From Balamuthia mandrillaris (lineage: Eukaryota > Discosea > Longamoebia > Balamuthiidae), in contig JAVKOQ010000030.1 of NCBI GenBank assembly GCA_031835245.1, forward strand, positions 261,501-325,500: a DNA stretch of 64,000 nt, given 5' to 3'. Shown piece after piece: positions 1-13,917 of the stretch (positions within the stretch are counted from its first letter, which is position 1; the number at the start of each line of letters is the position of its first letter). Both the position numbers and the translations under genes were made by a program. The notes beneath the pieces were generated by a model that saw only the letters and a program-made list of their open reading frames with translations, was not told the DNA's origin and did no database searches.

Positions 1-3000
1 TTCCCTCCGTTGGGTCCAACTTCCACCAGACCGAAAGCTGCTTCTTTCTCTTCTTCTCTTCTACGATTTCCACTCCTTCTTCCACTTTGTTACAGTCTGA
101 TGAATTCGTATACAAATCCAAAGGCCAAACTGCTCTTTCGTGAGTTGCACACTTCACTATTCTCTTCCATTTTTGCTGCAAACTCTTCTCATGTTGATTC
201 TTTCTGGTCAAGTACTGCAAATGGGCTTTAGTGTGATGTTGCTGCAAGGAAATGACAGTGTTGGTCAAAGCTGCTGTGCTGCTTTCCAACCGTTGTCTTT
301 GCTTTTGATGACGAACATTGCGACGAGCTCTCGTTTCTTGACGATGCATCCGCCAAACGTTTTTGGCGTTGTTCTCTTTGTCTTGAATACGCCGAATGCA
401 GTGAGAGAGCTCTTCCATTTTAAGCATGTAGTTCCAACGATGAAAAGTAGGGGAAGTACTTTGGTCCTGTTGTTCCTCGCCTTTGCGTTCTTCTTCAGGC
501 AGTCGTTCATCCAACAAAAAGTCTTGAATGCACATATCCGATTGATAAATCTCAAACGTATCCGATTGTTCTTCCATATCTCCAGAATTGTTATGTTTAT
601 CACTTCCTCCTCCTCCTCCTCCAAGCAAGAACCAAGATGAACTTTGTTTTCTTCGATTACTTCCGTTATTGTTGTTATTGGTGTTAATGGATTCTCCGCG
701 TTTCCCGCTTAAAAGTTTGTCGTTTTCCAATAACATTGCAGCAAGCGGTGAGTGCTGTTGTGCTTCTTTGTTGTTGGAACGGGAGTCAGCGTTATTGTTG
801 AGTTTGTCTTTGACGTAGATGATTTCGCGAAGCCAACGCGGTCGTAGACGTTGAAGTATCTCCCTCCATATTTCTCTACAGGTTTCTATTACTTGTCGTT
901 GAGACGCTGTCACCAAACTATCAGACGAGTCAAGCGCGACATCTTCGTTGTAGGATATCATCATGAGCGAAGAGTGATAGAGAAAGCTGACAATCAGCTC
1001 CTTGAGAGAAAGATCGCTTTTCTTGTACGAAGACGTAACAGCAGAAGGAGATGATGAGGAGGAGGGAGGAGAAAAGAGAGATGATGATGACGATGACGCA
1101 ATAGTGAGAGAACTCATAGAAAGAGCTGCGGCGTCGCAAGAAATTATGAAAAGGATTTGGTGTAATGCTAAAAGGCGGATTTGGGCGAACTTGGCATGAT
1201 GCGAAGAGGTCAACAGGAATAACAAGAATCGATAATACTGAACTTGCAATGGACTCTCCGGTCCAAAAACTGCGGTGAGAATAAATACGCATGCAGTATA
1301 AGCAATCAAGAATACAAAGATAGAAGCGAAAATAACACAAAAAAAAAAGAACCTTGACTATAGAGTGGAGATTCTTTGGCAATGCGAGATCGGGTTAATG
1401 CAATTAAGTCGAACAACAAGCCAATGAACTTCTCTTCAGAAGGAAATAGCGGTTCGTGTAACCAAGGCCTTTTTCAAACAATAAAATTAATAAAAGTAAT
1501 AATTGAAAACCGAGAGAGGAGATTCGTTAAAAACGAAAGAAAAGAGAGAAACAAAGTTAAAGTTAGTACCTCAGTTCATCTTCATCAACACGTACGACTT
1601 CTTCTTCTTCTTCATGGTCGCTATCCTCTCCGCGAGCCGTATTGGCAGCACCACCGCTGCTATCTCGTGATTGCTGTTGGTATGATCGAGATGGCAGTCC
1701 ATCCAATGTCGTGCTACCATTGGAATCGAGTTGTTCTTCGCCCCACATAACGCAGTTAAGAGCAAGAATGAAGAGCTCCTCAAACGCGTGGCAGAGAGCA
1801 GTATTCTTTGTGAAGTCGTTATCATGGAAGAAGGACAATACGTCCGAGAGGAACTTTCGCTTCAACGCGCTGCAATATTGGATAGGTACATCCTTCAACA
1901 TGTCGAAATTCTGAGAGAATTCGACAAGAACAAATAAGACGGCAACGTAATAAAAAATAAAGAAGAAAAAAAGTAACAAGAGAACAACGATACATACCAA
2001 CAAAACTTCATCAACGATCTTTGTAGCGCTTCCCAATGCAGACGAGATACAGCCATACAAAGCAATGGCCTTCAAAAACTGCAACAAATCTTCTTCCATC
2101 TCCCAATTGACTTGCAACAAGAAACGTGGACCATTTTCTTTGCTCTTTTTCTTTGAACTATCGTTTGCTCTATCACCTTTCGCTTCTTCCTCTTCTTCGT
2201 CCCCAACATCGGCTTCAACTGTTTGCTGTTGGCTTTGTTTTCTTTTCCATAAATCAACTTTTGTTTTCGTCAAACAAACGAAACAAAGATGAAGTTTGTT
2301 CCGCATTTCGACTGCAAAGATGTCGCAGAGAAGCTCCAACAAAGAGTTCGACAAGAACAAGTCCTTGATGTCATCGTTTCGTAAGAAGATGTCATGGATG
2401 GTCTTAATGCACGAGTGTTGCAACTTCTTTTTGCGAAGCACGTTCCTTCTTCGTTGTTGATGCTTCGTGAACGCTCCTTGAAGCACAGGCTTGTAATCAC
2501 AATCGATCACTATAATTCTCTCTTCTTCGCGAGCATTGCGTTCATCTTCGCTTATCGTTGCAGATGGTTTCGAAAAAACAGAATGAAGAAGAACTTGTTC
2601 TTTGCTGTAGTGAGCGCTATCCATCATTTGAAGCGGGTCAAGTTGAGCGAGTTCTTCTTCTTGACTTTCTCCCAGAGCAGCGACGAGAATGAGGATGGTA
2701 GTGATCATGGAAGGATGCTGCAAGACCATGTCATCATCCATCTGACCCAAGAAATTGCGAACGTCTGTTCCACCATCTGTCGAATACTCTTCACTCCACG
2801 CTTCATCATCTCCCTCTTTCTTTCCTTTGTTATCCTCCGCTGTGCAGTTCTTCACCAATGGTTGTTTCTTTTCTGTGTCTTCACTTGATGCCTGTTGTTT
2901 GTGCTGCTTTTTAGCAGAAGAAGAAGAAGAAGAAGAAGAAGAACAAGAAGAAGTGTTGGTAGAAGTTGTTGGAATCGCCTTGCCCAACAACATGCAAAAC

Positions 3001-4234
3001 AAAAGTGCCATCAACTCGGTCGATATCTCCCAGTTCTTCAACACATGCCCCAACATGAGGAAGCCCTTCATCCTCTCAAACTTGGTACAGATGGAGGAGT
3101 GCTTGAGGTAGAGGTCCAATATTTTGAGTAGCACTGTGCGAGTGGCCAAATCGGAATGTTGCAGCAGAGCAAACCACATGTCTAGAGAGCAGACACGATA
3201 GAAGGAACCGATCACTAAAGGCGAGAAGCTGTGCATTCCCAACAAATCTTTGTGTGTTTATATGTTTCAGATTTCGAATAAAAATAAACAACGGAAAAAG
3301 AATCAAGTATACGTACGGAACAGCATTTCAAGAACGTGTATTCGAATAGGCTTGCCCAATGTCGTTGTCACCTCGCCACTCGTTGTTGTAGAAGACGCTT
3401 GTTGCTGTGAGCCCTCTTCTTTCGTCGTTGTCACCTCGCCACTCGTTGTAGAAGAGCGAAGCTTCGATACAGGAATGACAATGGAATAAGCAGTTTTCCT
3501 TCGCGAACGAGCAGCAGAATACGGTCGCCTAGTTGCAGCCTTTGCAGGAGAGGGGTGAGTTGTCACGAGATAGCTCATAAGCAGTTGGAAGTCTTGAATG
3601 GAAGGTGGGTCCTGCATCACTGCCCTCAGAATGCGAATTAAGCAGGGAGCAAGTACAGAAGGTAATAATTGTTGTTCGCCCTTCTCTTCATTCTCGAACA
3701 TACGTATGAGAAACTGGATGACGCGAGCTCTTCTGAACTGAAGAATGTTGAAGGCAGCGTGTTCATGGGTGGTGACTAAACGACTGAGACTCTCGAAGAG
3801 CATTTGTTGGACGGAGAGAGGAGCTCTCTTCCAGATATTTCTGTTGAGGATGAGCTCTTGAAAAGCTCTTAGATTGGAAATAATTCCTTCACAATAGTAA
3901 TAGTTGGATGATGAAGATGTAGGAGCGTTGTTGGTCGGAGAAAGTGTTTGTTGCAACACACCTTTTTGCTCTGCTCGTTGGTGATGTTGGGGAAGCGGAT
4001 TTTGTGGAAGTTGAGGTTGTGGTAGTTGTGTTGTTGGGTGGCTTTTTTCTTCAGGTGGTGAAGAAGGGGAACGAAGAACTCCGCTGCTGATAAGGTCTCT
4101 CATTTTAAGAATGATAGACTGCCTCTTTTGTGACTGGAAAGCAAAATAGAAAACAAATGAGCAAGAGCGGTGGAGGGGGGAGGGAGAGAGTGCGTGCGTG
4201 CGTGTGAGTGCAAAAGAGAGCAAGAGCGAGGGGG

Positions 4235-4271
<37 letters not shown>

Positions 4272-6186
4272 CGGGATACGTTAAGGGCCTCTGCCTTGTC
4301 TCTATGCTCATAATGATCTGCTGGCAACGCAGCTTCAGCAACAGAAGAAGAGGCGGTATTAGTTGATAGTTGTTGATGTTGTGGTTGTTGTCGATGGTTG
4401 TGATTGCTATGAAGTTTGGACTTGGATAGACCGGAAAGATTGAACAATAGGCCGAGCATGGGTTCATCCAACACCCAACGATGCTTCCGCATGATGCGGG
4501 CCAGCAGAGCATAACCGTTCAGGTCCGACATTTCCTTTGTGCCTCTTGCGTTGTTTACTAACAGCGCATGCAGCAACCTCACTCCAAGCCGTTGTTTCAT
4601 CGCGAGCGACGTCTTGTCTTTCTTCTCTTCTTCTTCGCCACGCATTTTTCTTGTGGTACCATCAGTTTCGTCGTTATCGTTGTTGAGTTTGGAGAGAAAC
4701 CAAAGTACGTTGGCCAATCCACCCATATTCCAAAAGAGGTCTTGTGCAGCTTCACGTTTGTGACGCTTTACAAAGGCATTGCTCTTGCAGAGAAGAGGTG
4801 CTAGGGTGGGTGCCAATGAAGACGATAAGGTTTGGTGCTTGTATGGTGTTGGTCTTGGCGAGTTGAGATTATCATTCAGTAATGACAAACGATCGCCACC
4901 TCCAACGGTGTAAGGATTGCCAGAGAACAAACTTCCATTCGAAGATGAATAAGGAGACGAAGGAGAAATGGTAGCATTTGTGGACAGAGTAGTGTTGTCC
5001 AAAGTGGAAGCGACAGTTGTAGAAGGCGAAAAGAAAGGGGCAGCTTCGAAAGAAGCAAGTCTTGTGTGTGAATTCGCTGTAGTCATCATCGTCAAAGAAG
5101 ACGATGACGAAGCAGAAGCAGGCGACGAAGAAGCGGAAGATGATGGTCTGTTCAATGAAGCAGTTCCTGATACGGCACCAGTAGTGGTCGCAACAGGGAT
5201 ACGAGAGCCGTCCACACGGAAAGACTGCGCCATGACCGTGTTGCGTGCTGAGAACAAGAACAAAAGACTTTCTCTGGCATTCATCAGTTCGTCAGGCAAG
5301 AAATGGCTGAAAGCAGAAGGGTCTTCCCACATCGCTAAATTATTGTTGTGCTTAGAGTTGCTGGTATCATTGTTATTGCTCTTCTTGTCTAATTCAGACA
5401 GTTGAAGAAGTGAGTGATCCGTCTTTTGCTTCATTTGCTCGTTTGTAACGTCAGTTGTCATCGAAGATAAAGAATACGGAGATGGTAGGGGATGTGGTTC
5501 GATGCTAGAAAAGAGTCGCCATACAAAGTGCTCTCCGAAAGCTCTGATCGTCTTTTGGTTGACGGTCTCATAAACTTTGAACGCGGAGTTGTCCATGAGA
5601 TCCAAGTTGCCGCTGTAATTGGCGCCCAACATGTACAGCAACAAAGCTTCTGTTTGGGTGAGCGCCTCTTCGAACAAATAAAGATTTCCCAACGACCATG
5701 ATGGAGGAGGCATGGACGAAAATGATGAAGATACGAATGACGAGGACGAAGGAGAAGAAAGGGAAAGATCAACAGCAGCACTGTTTTTACGATGAACGTT
5801 CTGCATGGGAGCAATTGACGGATGAAAGTCGGAATAAGTTCTACCTAGTTCGAAGTTGCTGAGACTTCTCCGTCGTTTGGTGGCGGCGATAGAAGAGGTT
5901 TGACGGACCATTTTACTCTCTGAAGTGAACGTTTGGGTGCGCATGGCTTGAACGCTTCCAGAGGAGGAAGTTAACTCTTCAATGCTTGAGTTGTCAATGG
6001 AAGAAGGAGGAGAAGGGGTGGCAGAAGAAGTGGAAGGTGTTGAGAAGCGAGGATCAGCGCCGATAATGGCGCTGATGTTGCACATTACAGAGCGAGGGTA
6101 GGGCAACATCCCTGATGCACGTGTGACGCCATCCACTATCAACTGGGCTACATTCAAGTTCTTGTGCTTGTGTCAATAAACGACAG

Positions 6187-6236
<50 letters not shown>

Positions 6237-9200
6237 ACGAGAGTTGGTTAATGAAGGCGGGGAAAACTTGCAAGAGAAGCAGATGAACGGGCATAATCTG
6301 AACAAGAGAGAGGTTAACATACCTTGGCAGTAGAACGCGTGTAATGAGTTACAACCACATGATACCATCGATCCGTGCCAAACCTAAACCCATCAAAGCT
6401 AAACGAATGCCTCGGACTCGCGTTCAACGTTATGACGCCTTTCGTGTTGATGCACAGCGAAATGTCAGCATATTTGCTGTTGGTGGAAGATTGGAACGAA
6501 ATGATGGGAATGGTATCATCCTGTGGTTCTCCTTTGTTGTAGTGGTTGTGACTTCCTCCAAAATTGTTGATCTTAAACCAAAAGGCAATAGCATAGCCAC
6601 TAATTGGTGGCCATTGGACTTTGATTTCCAAAGTAGGGAGAGTGATATTGGCTTTGCGAGCGTCCATCAATTCCAAAAAGTGAGTTGGAACGTTGACTCG
6701 TTGCAACAACTCTTCCGCCATATCCTCTTTCCAAAAATTGGGTTGATATTCAGTTTCGTCGTTGTGCTCTTCTTCGGAGTGAATGGCAAAAGAAGGAGGA
6801 GCTTGATTGGAGGAAGAAAAGAGAAACGTGGAAGTGCCTGGAAACTCGATAGAAGATGAAGATGAAGAAGCTAGAAGCGGGAGATGAGGGTCATAAAAGT
6901 AAGGATTGGAGTTATCTCTAAGAATGACATGAGCCAACGTTTGGAGCAACTTCGCAGGGAACGGCTTCGCGTCTTGCATCAGAGCGAGGTACTTCCTCAT
7001 TGCTTGAAGAGAGATGTGATAGCTGCCGAGTTGCTGGATGAAGCGAAGAATAGTGTTCTGAAGGAACAAGAAAGCAGAGAGCGAAGCATACTCTTCCTCT
7101 TCTTGTTGCTGTTCTTCTTTCTTTGTTTTCTGCGGATGATAAGAAAGAGGCGATGGTACCAGGACAAACTTGAAGTGGTCAATAACGGTGGTAACAAGTC
7201 CAGTCTGCGCGAATTTGCATTGATTGATGGGAAGACGCGCCAAAAAGATCAACTTGCTGATAACACATGAAATACTGTTGTAGACTGCTTCTTTGTCGTT
7301 CGAGATTGAAGAAGGGTAAGACAGGTCTAAAACTTGTTGCTGCGATAACGTGGCTTCCAACAACCGAATTATGATCGCTATCATTTCTGGGTTCTCAACA
7401 ATCAGTTGGTTACGACAGAGAGTGCAGTCCAAGACAAGCTTTTCCGTTTTAGCGGAGGCCTCCGCGACGTCAACTAATGGGTCGGAAGAAATTGAAGCAG
7501 GGGTATCTGATGTTGGAAACGAAGAAGAAACATATTGCTGAGAACAGGAAGAAGATGAAATGTTCATCATCGACAATCTGCGCGTAACTTCATTGGAAAG
7601 TGCTGATTTGTTTTCTCCATCTAGCTCTTTTTCCACCTCTATCTCTGGTCTCATTTCTGTTTCTACTTCAGCTTCCGTTACCTCTTCTCCTTCGTCAGTA
7701 GTTGTTGAGTCGGGAGATACAGGACTCAACGGACGCGATTCATTTCCTTCCTCTGTCTCGCTTTCGCTTAGAGGTCGTTCACGTTCTTCTTCCGCTTCCT
7801 CCCTCTTCATCGCCGTGGTAGTAGAGTGCTTCCTTTTCGCTGGTTCAGTGTTGTTGTCGTCGTTGTTGGAATGATAGAAAGAATACGGAAAAGGATGAGG
7901 AAAGCAAGAACGGTCATGGCTGTGAGCATCGCAAGTAGGTGGCCACGAGCCTTTTACAGCCATGTTGAGCAACGCATCGCAAAGCTCAACAATCACACGA
8001 GCAGGAGCAAGTGAAGAAGAAGCAGAACAAGAAGAAGTACTTGTCTCTTGTTGAGGAGGAGAAAGAAGAAACCCGCTGTGACATGATTGTAAGGCGTTAG
8101 CTAAGACCTCGAAGCCAATGTCATTCCGCAGGTAGGCTTGGTTGTTCGCGTTGGCAGTGAGTACTGTAGCAAGTGTATTGAGCAGCATCATCAAAAACGA
8201 GAAAGCTTCCTCTTTTTGTTCTGTGTCATTGCTGCCGTTGAATGTAGCAGTTGGAAAAGGAGTAGAAGAGCTGTCACGTTCCCTTTGCACTTTAGCTTCT
8301 GCGGTTTCCTCGTGCGGTTGAACAAGCGTTGTTGTTGAAGCTGCAGAAGAAGAAGGGGAGGAAGAAAGAGATATTCCAATCGCGTTCAAGACAGCAAACG
8401 CCCAAACGAAGCCGCCATGAACCCTAAACGCGTCCTTCAGTCGTTGGTTGTGGCGGAACATGTAACAGAGAGCAGAGAGCACGTCCCTTCGCATTAGCAA
8501 CACCGACTTGTCCAGCGAGGAAGTGCCTCCCATAATGCCTCCAGAGGTTTGTAAGTACTGCAGCACGTCACGAACAATACCACCACCGATGTCAGTGACG
8601 CTTTGACGAGCTAAGCTATCTCTTCTTTCCATTTCTTCCTTTTTTTGGGCTTTTGCTGATGACGATTTCGAACTGGGCTTTGTTTTCGACCGAGGTGATC
8701 TGCTTTTGGTATTTTCTGTTGAGGAAGAGGAGGCAGGATGATATTGTTCCCCATCCAGCAGATAGGCCAACAAATCTTCTTCATGATCTTCTTCCTCTCC
8801 AAAATGATCGTGTGTCTCTGTAGTCGAAGAAGCAGCAGCAGAAGAAGAAGAAGAAGAAGAAGGAGATACGATGGTTGATGGTTTGTTGCATGCACCAGTG
8901 ATGGCATTGACGGCGATAATTCGCAAAGCGGGACCTCGTAACACGTCGTCCACAAGAAGAGAATAAAGCTCAGCCATGCCATAACTCGCTCGAAAGGCTT
9001 TCTGGTTTGAAGGACTGTCCAACAAAAATTCGAACAGCAGTCGAAGCATGCGTGTGCAAAGTCCATAGAGGATGGTCCATATCTCTTGTTCTCTGTCTCT
9101 GTTTTTTTGTTGTTGTTCGTGTTGTGGATCCGCTCGTTTGGTAGTAGGCATGTTTGTGTCGAGTTGAGTTGAACCGCAACGCGAATGACCTCTTCTCTCT

Positions 9201-12200
9201 CGATCTCTATCTCTCGACGTACGCCGCCAATGTTTCTTATCCTTCTTTTCTGCTTTGCTGACTTCCGCTTCACCGTTGTTAAGATTGGAACGGTTGTTGC
9301 TACGAACGAGCATTCTATAGGCAGCTTTCCGCTCTTCTGAATTCTTTCGAAGAATAGCAATGAGACCATTCATGTTCTGTGGAAGTGTGAGATATTCCAC
9401 CAATATAGAAATGAGTCCTGCTTTTCTCAGAGCCGCTTTTGGGATTGTTTTGGCTTGGATGAGCTTCATGAGGTGAGAGCAGACCAAAAGCAAGCTACTT
9501 GGCTTCTTCTCTTTCTTTAGTTGTAGGAGCAGACAGTAGTATCGCAGCTCTTCTGGAAGCAACGGCGTTCTTCTCTTCTTCCTTCTTCCTGCAACAAAAG
9601 GTTGTTTGTTCGTAGTATTCGCCGCAGTTGCTATGTTTCTTCTATCTGTGGTTGATTGGTTCCATGCTTCCTTCGCTTCTTCCTCTTCACCATCGCCATC
9701 ATCATCTTCTTCTTCCTCCTCCTCTTCTTCTGTTGCTTCTCCTTCATCTGCTGTTGTTTTGTCGTAGATGTTTATACTTTCCGAAGGAGTAGATAGCAGC
9801 TGATCCATCAAGTCTAACACTTTGACTTGATTCTTCCTTTCCAACAAGTCAAACTGAAGAAACAGTCCTTTGAGTGGTAAATACTTGCTCCGAAGCAAAG
9901 CATAACCATTGAGTATGCCTCTCATTGACGACGTTTCATCAAAAGAAGTGGGAGGAAGAAGGAGGGCGTCGTTATAAAAATGAGTGGTTGTTTGCCCTTT
10001 GGGTACAAAGAGACGAAGTGTGAGAAGAGTGTGAATGGTGGAGAGAAGGCTACTCTTCATATCTTTGGAGTGACACTGCGCGAAAGCGGTTAACAGTACT
10101 CTAAAACATTCCAAGCTGCGGTGATCTACCGCTGCCACCTCCATCTCGGCTCCAGTTTCGTTGGCTATCCTTCTTCTCTCTCCGCTTTCACTTTCGGGTA
10201 ATGAGAAGCTTCTTGCTTGATGCTGAGAGCTGGAAGTGAGAGAAGATTCGACTTCAGCTGCTTGAGAAGAATAGAAGCCAGAAAAGAGCCTAGAAAAAAG
10301 AGAACTTCTACGAGCAGAGTTGGAGGAGGATGCTTGAATGAGTGTCCTTTGTTGTTGTTCCGTAACAGCTCTGGAGGCACGGTCCCCTTCTCGTTTGCTG
10401 TTCTTCTCCAACTCAACACTTCTTCTTCTTTGCCGTTGTTGAATAAATTGTGAGCGGTGAGAATCTTTTAGTTCTCCTTCATTTTCTTCCTCCTCCTCAT
10501 CGCTGTAGTCTTCGTCATCTCGATTCTTCATGCTGTTGTTCTTTGTAGCTGTCGTGGTTGTGAACAACAGTTGACAAATCAAACGAATAAATTGCGCCTT
10601 CTCCTCTTTGGTTCCTGCTTTGCCCACTACCACCAAATTATGGCTTAGCACTTGATATCCTCCAAACGTAATAAAATCGTCAAACAACTTTTGTCCTCCG
10701 CCACGCAGTGAGGCTTGTCGTAACAGACAGACCAAAGTCTGACAAAGCTCTAGTCTCAATGTTGGGGATATAAGAGCAGCGTCATGCTTCCATAAGTTGT
10801 TGAGAACGAGAGGCAGGACTTGCTCCTCGTGAAGCTTCTCCATACCACGCCTGCTGTGACAAGCCACGCTGAGCAGCTTTGCCACTGTTCTTACCATCTG
10901 CCTATGCACCACGAACACGCCAAAGGGATCACGCTCCAAAGCGCTGGCCACACCGGTGGATGCTCCCATTGCCAATGTTGGGAGGTTGATTACGATTTCT
11001 TCTCCGTTGTGACGAGAGGGGAGAACGATGTTGTTGGTATTGCTAGAAGACGTAGAAGGAGTGGAGGAAGAAGAGGAAGATGCTAGTGCTTGTGAAGGTG
11101 TTCGTTCAGAGGAGCCCATTTCGACGATAAGGTCAGAGGTATAAGGTATCAATCGAGAGGCTCGATTGGAATGTCTTGATGCTGTGGAGATGATAATGGT
11201 GAGAGAAAAGCGTATGAGCAAAGGATAATTTTTTTAAAAAAAAAAAACACGATGAGACAGAGAGGCATTAAAAATACAGTACTTTTGGGAGAAATAGGAA
11301 CAGAGGGAGAAGCACGAAGGTGTTTGTGTACGGCAGGTCCAATGCTGAACATATCCAACAATAGTTTGAGCTTATTTCGTCCCACTAGCTCATAAAACGT
11401 TTCGGGGTGACAGCAAAGCTGCTCTAAAGAGGCGAGAATATGATAGCATAAACTGCCTATGATCGAGTTGAGAGAATGAAGTGAAGAGGGAACGGAGGAA
11501 GGAACGGAGGAATAAGAGGAAACAGATGATAGCGTCATAGGAACAACAGCGATGGAAGCGTCCAACTCCCCTCGAGGAGAAAGAAGAGGCGAAGAGTTCA
11601 GCGAAGTCGAAGCAGAAGTAGAAGCAGAGGAAGAGGATGAAGCAAAAGGGAAGAGAGAAGATAGATGAGAAGGAAGAGCGTCCTCAACGGAAAAGTACTT
11701 TTGGTCGCTGATGGGAAGGAATTGGTATTTGCAGAAAGCAGAGATGTGAGGGCAGGACGTCTGTCCTTTCTTGAACGTGAGTTGGCTGGGAGGCAGCGAC
11801 AGAATGTTGGCCAGCACTGCTATCAACGTTGGCGCCAGTTCAGCGACAAGAACCGTGTTGGAGCGCTGTTGGCGGACAAATATTTAAAATAAAAAACAGT
11901 TAACGTAGAGCAGAAAAAGAACAAGAAAAGCTCGACCAAAGAACGATTAAAGCAGGAAGATACAGCGCTCCGCGACGGAACAAAAAAACTTACTTGTCTA
12001 GTAAGAATCTCAACGCCCCACAACAGGTAGAGCCCTTCGCCGTTGGCAGAGAAGCCACCAAGGTACTCAAAGAGAGCTAACGCAGGTGGCACTGGAGGTC
12101 CACCACTAGTTTGTTTGCTGCCGTTACCCGAAGCTGAAGCGGGAGACGAAACAGCGGCACTTGGAGAAGAGCAAGAGCTAGTGAGAGAAGCAAAAGTGTC

Positions 12201-12605
12201 GAGCAGCTGCCACACCAGCTTCTTTGTGAGCTCCGTTGTATCACCGTAACTTAAAAAGAGAGTGAGTGGGTGAGTGAGTGAGTGAGAGAGAGAGAGAGAG
12301 AGAGAGAGGAGATGAGGGAGGGAGGGAGAACCATCGCTCGATGTGTTCAGGAGAAGAGTCTTCAAAGGTTTCGATGAAACGGATCAGGAACTGTAGTAAA
12401 ATGTCGTGCTTTTCCTGTACATTATTTATGTTTCGTTCGTTGAGTTTGTAGTTGCAACGGCCAACAAGAGAGGAAGAGGGAAGAACGAACCTGAAGGTTG
12501 ATGCTAGCTCTGTGCCGCTCCCACAAGCCCTTGAGCTGCCCCACTGCCTCACTTCTGTTCTCCCCAACGCACAACCAAGTAGAAAGAGCTGTGAATAACC
12601 CTTCA
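1..12605 (-). CDS. Giant BEACH-family scaffold protein (ALFY/LvsA/neurobeachin-like), partial at C terminus
   Basis: Multi-exon minus-strand gene cut by the left edge. Clear exons include about 12600-12491, 12417-12333, 12249-12001, 11875-11286, 11184-6324, 6169-4270, 4137-3310, 3245-1990, 1910-1575, 1465-1330 and 1275-1. The big exon ends in a concanavalin A-like lectin domain (motifs GYAIAFWFKI and DRWYHVVVTH) of the kind that precedes the PH-BEACH core in ALFY and neurobeachin. Helical armadillo-like segments alternate with Ser, Glu and basic runs. At the edge the frame reads an ERAVWP-like motif and then WWKLDPTEG, matching the segment just before the PH-BEACH module; PH, BEACH and WD40 domains should lie beyond base 1. 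BEACH proteins are large cytoplasmic scaffolds for vesicle fusion, endolysosomal traffic or aggrephagy. The 5' end is unsettled: an ATG cluster at 12674 with donor GTATGA does not join in phase to the next exon. Family call is strong; subfamily is not. Confidence 0.85.
4232..4268 (-). repeat. (GA)n tract in intron of BEACH gene
   Basis: A pure GA dinucleotide run, (CT)n on the coding strand, within the intron between the exons ending near 4270 and starting near 4137. Similar tracts lie at about 6190-6230 and 12270-12309 in other introns of this gene. Confidence 0.9.
6188..6231 (-). repeat. (GA)n tract in intron of BEACH gene
   Basis: Pure GA run in the intron after the lectin-domain exon, between donor 6324 and acceptor near 6169. 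It is pyrimidine-rich on the sense strand and sits close to the acceptor, so it probably serves as an oversized polypyrimidine tract. Confidence 0.9.
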
Positions 12606-12674
12606 AAAAAAAAAAGAAAAAGAAGATGATGAAAGGCTCACAGGTTCATACCTTTCCTCACTGTTCATCATCAT

Positions 12675-13917
12675 TGGTAGCAACAACTAACGAAACCCCA
12701 AAAAAAAAAGGTTTGACACAATAAAAGTACCAAACCCCTTTTCCCTCCCCGCAAAAAAAATATATAGTCGATGGGAGGGTCTCCACGCACGCAGGTGGCC
12801 TGCAAAAAGTTGCCTTCCCCCTCCTCCCTTTTTTTCTCCTGGCCAACGAGCACAACCACCAAACCAAGCGAAACGCACGAGAGGGGGGGGCTTTAAAAAA
12901 AAATGGTGGGTGGTCCCTCTCTCCTTTTTCTTCTTCGTTTTCTTTCTTTCTTTTCGTTGCTCTCTCTTGACTAATCTCTCGTCTAGGGTCTTATCTTTGG
13001 CCACTCATCTCACGTCCACTCTCCTATCTTTTGGGAGTCTCATGTCTACTCTCGGATTGTATGAGCAAATAGAGCGTTGTGACGACACGAAGCGCTATTC
13101 TGGCTTGCTCCACATCTGCTGCACATATTATCTTTTTTGTCGACAGAGGAAACCAAAGAGAAGAGAGAAGAGAGAAGAGAGAAGAGAAGAGAAAAGGGAG
13201 AAGGGAGAAGAAGAGAAGAAAGGAAGGGATGGGGATTGCGGAAGTCTGAACTTCAAAAGGTAGGGAGGGGTAGGTACGTACGCACGCCAAAAAGGAAAAG
13301 ACCTGGGGAAGGCGCTCAGAAGTGCTCTTGCTTCAAAGCAATGTAAGAGTCTCTTGTTTTTGCCCTTCTAAAGCAAAAAACAACGAGAGTAAGCAAAGAG
13401 CGCTGCTGGTCGCATTCCCCAAGTGTTGTTTGTAAGTAAGTTGGTAGTTTTGGTTGATGTAGTGGTTAGGGTTAGAATATTGGATTGTTTCTTTGGATAT
13501 GGTGGTTGATGTAAAAGTGGTAGTAGAAGTAGGGATAGGAGTAGAGTGGACGATAAGATTGGTTTGGTTTGGGTCAGCAGAAGGACAAAACTGTAGAAAG
13601 AGAACTGTATTTTCGTTCTCATCAACGTTTTTGTTTCCACCTGCTTCCTCAAGCTTTTTGTTTCGTTCGTCACTCTTCCATCTGTCGGCCGATCGAGGGT
13701 GCTCCATTTTTGTATTTTTTTTTTTTGTTTTTTGTTTTTTTGTTTTCGTCAAGTTCGGAGCATGTGCATTCGCTAGCGATGCATCGTTGGTCAGTCGCTT
13801 CCCCAAAGAAGTTTAGAGCTTGAAATAGTTGCGGTCAGTTTTGTCGTTTGAGTTAGCTATGAGGTCCGTCGTTCTGAACCTATAGGCTAGTTAAGTCGAC
13901 AGGTACTGGAACTATCG
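12675..13917. other. Intergenic region, low complexity, no convincing gene
   Basis: Between the 5' end of the BEACH gene and the 3' end of the RNase III-like gene. It contains homopolymer T/A runs, a purine-rich stretch (13140-13230) and short open frames of biased composition only. A TATATA-like sequence near 12757-12766 lies about 85 bases upstream, on the minus strand, of the ATG cluster at 12674 and could be its core promoter. A GTTAGGGTTAG telomere-like motif sits at 13465-13475. Confidence 0.5.

Noticed and set aside
13465-13475. Interstitial telomere or chromosome end
   Set aside because: Only one and a half repeat units; no array, and genes continue on both sides.
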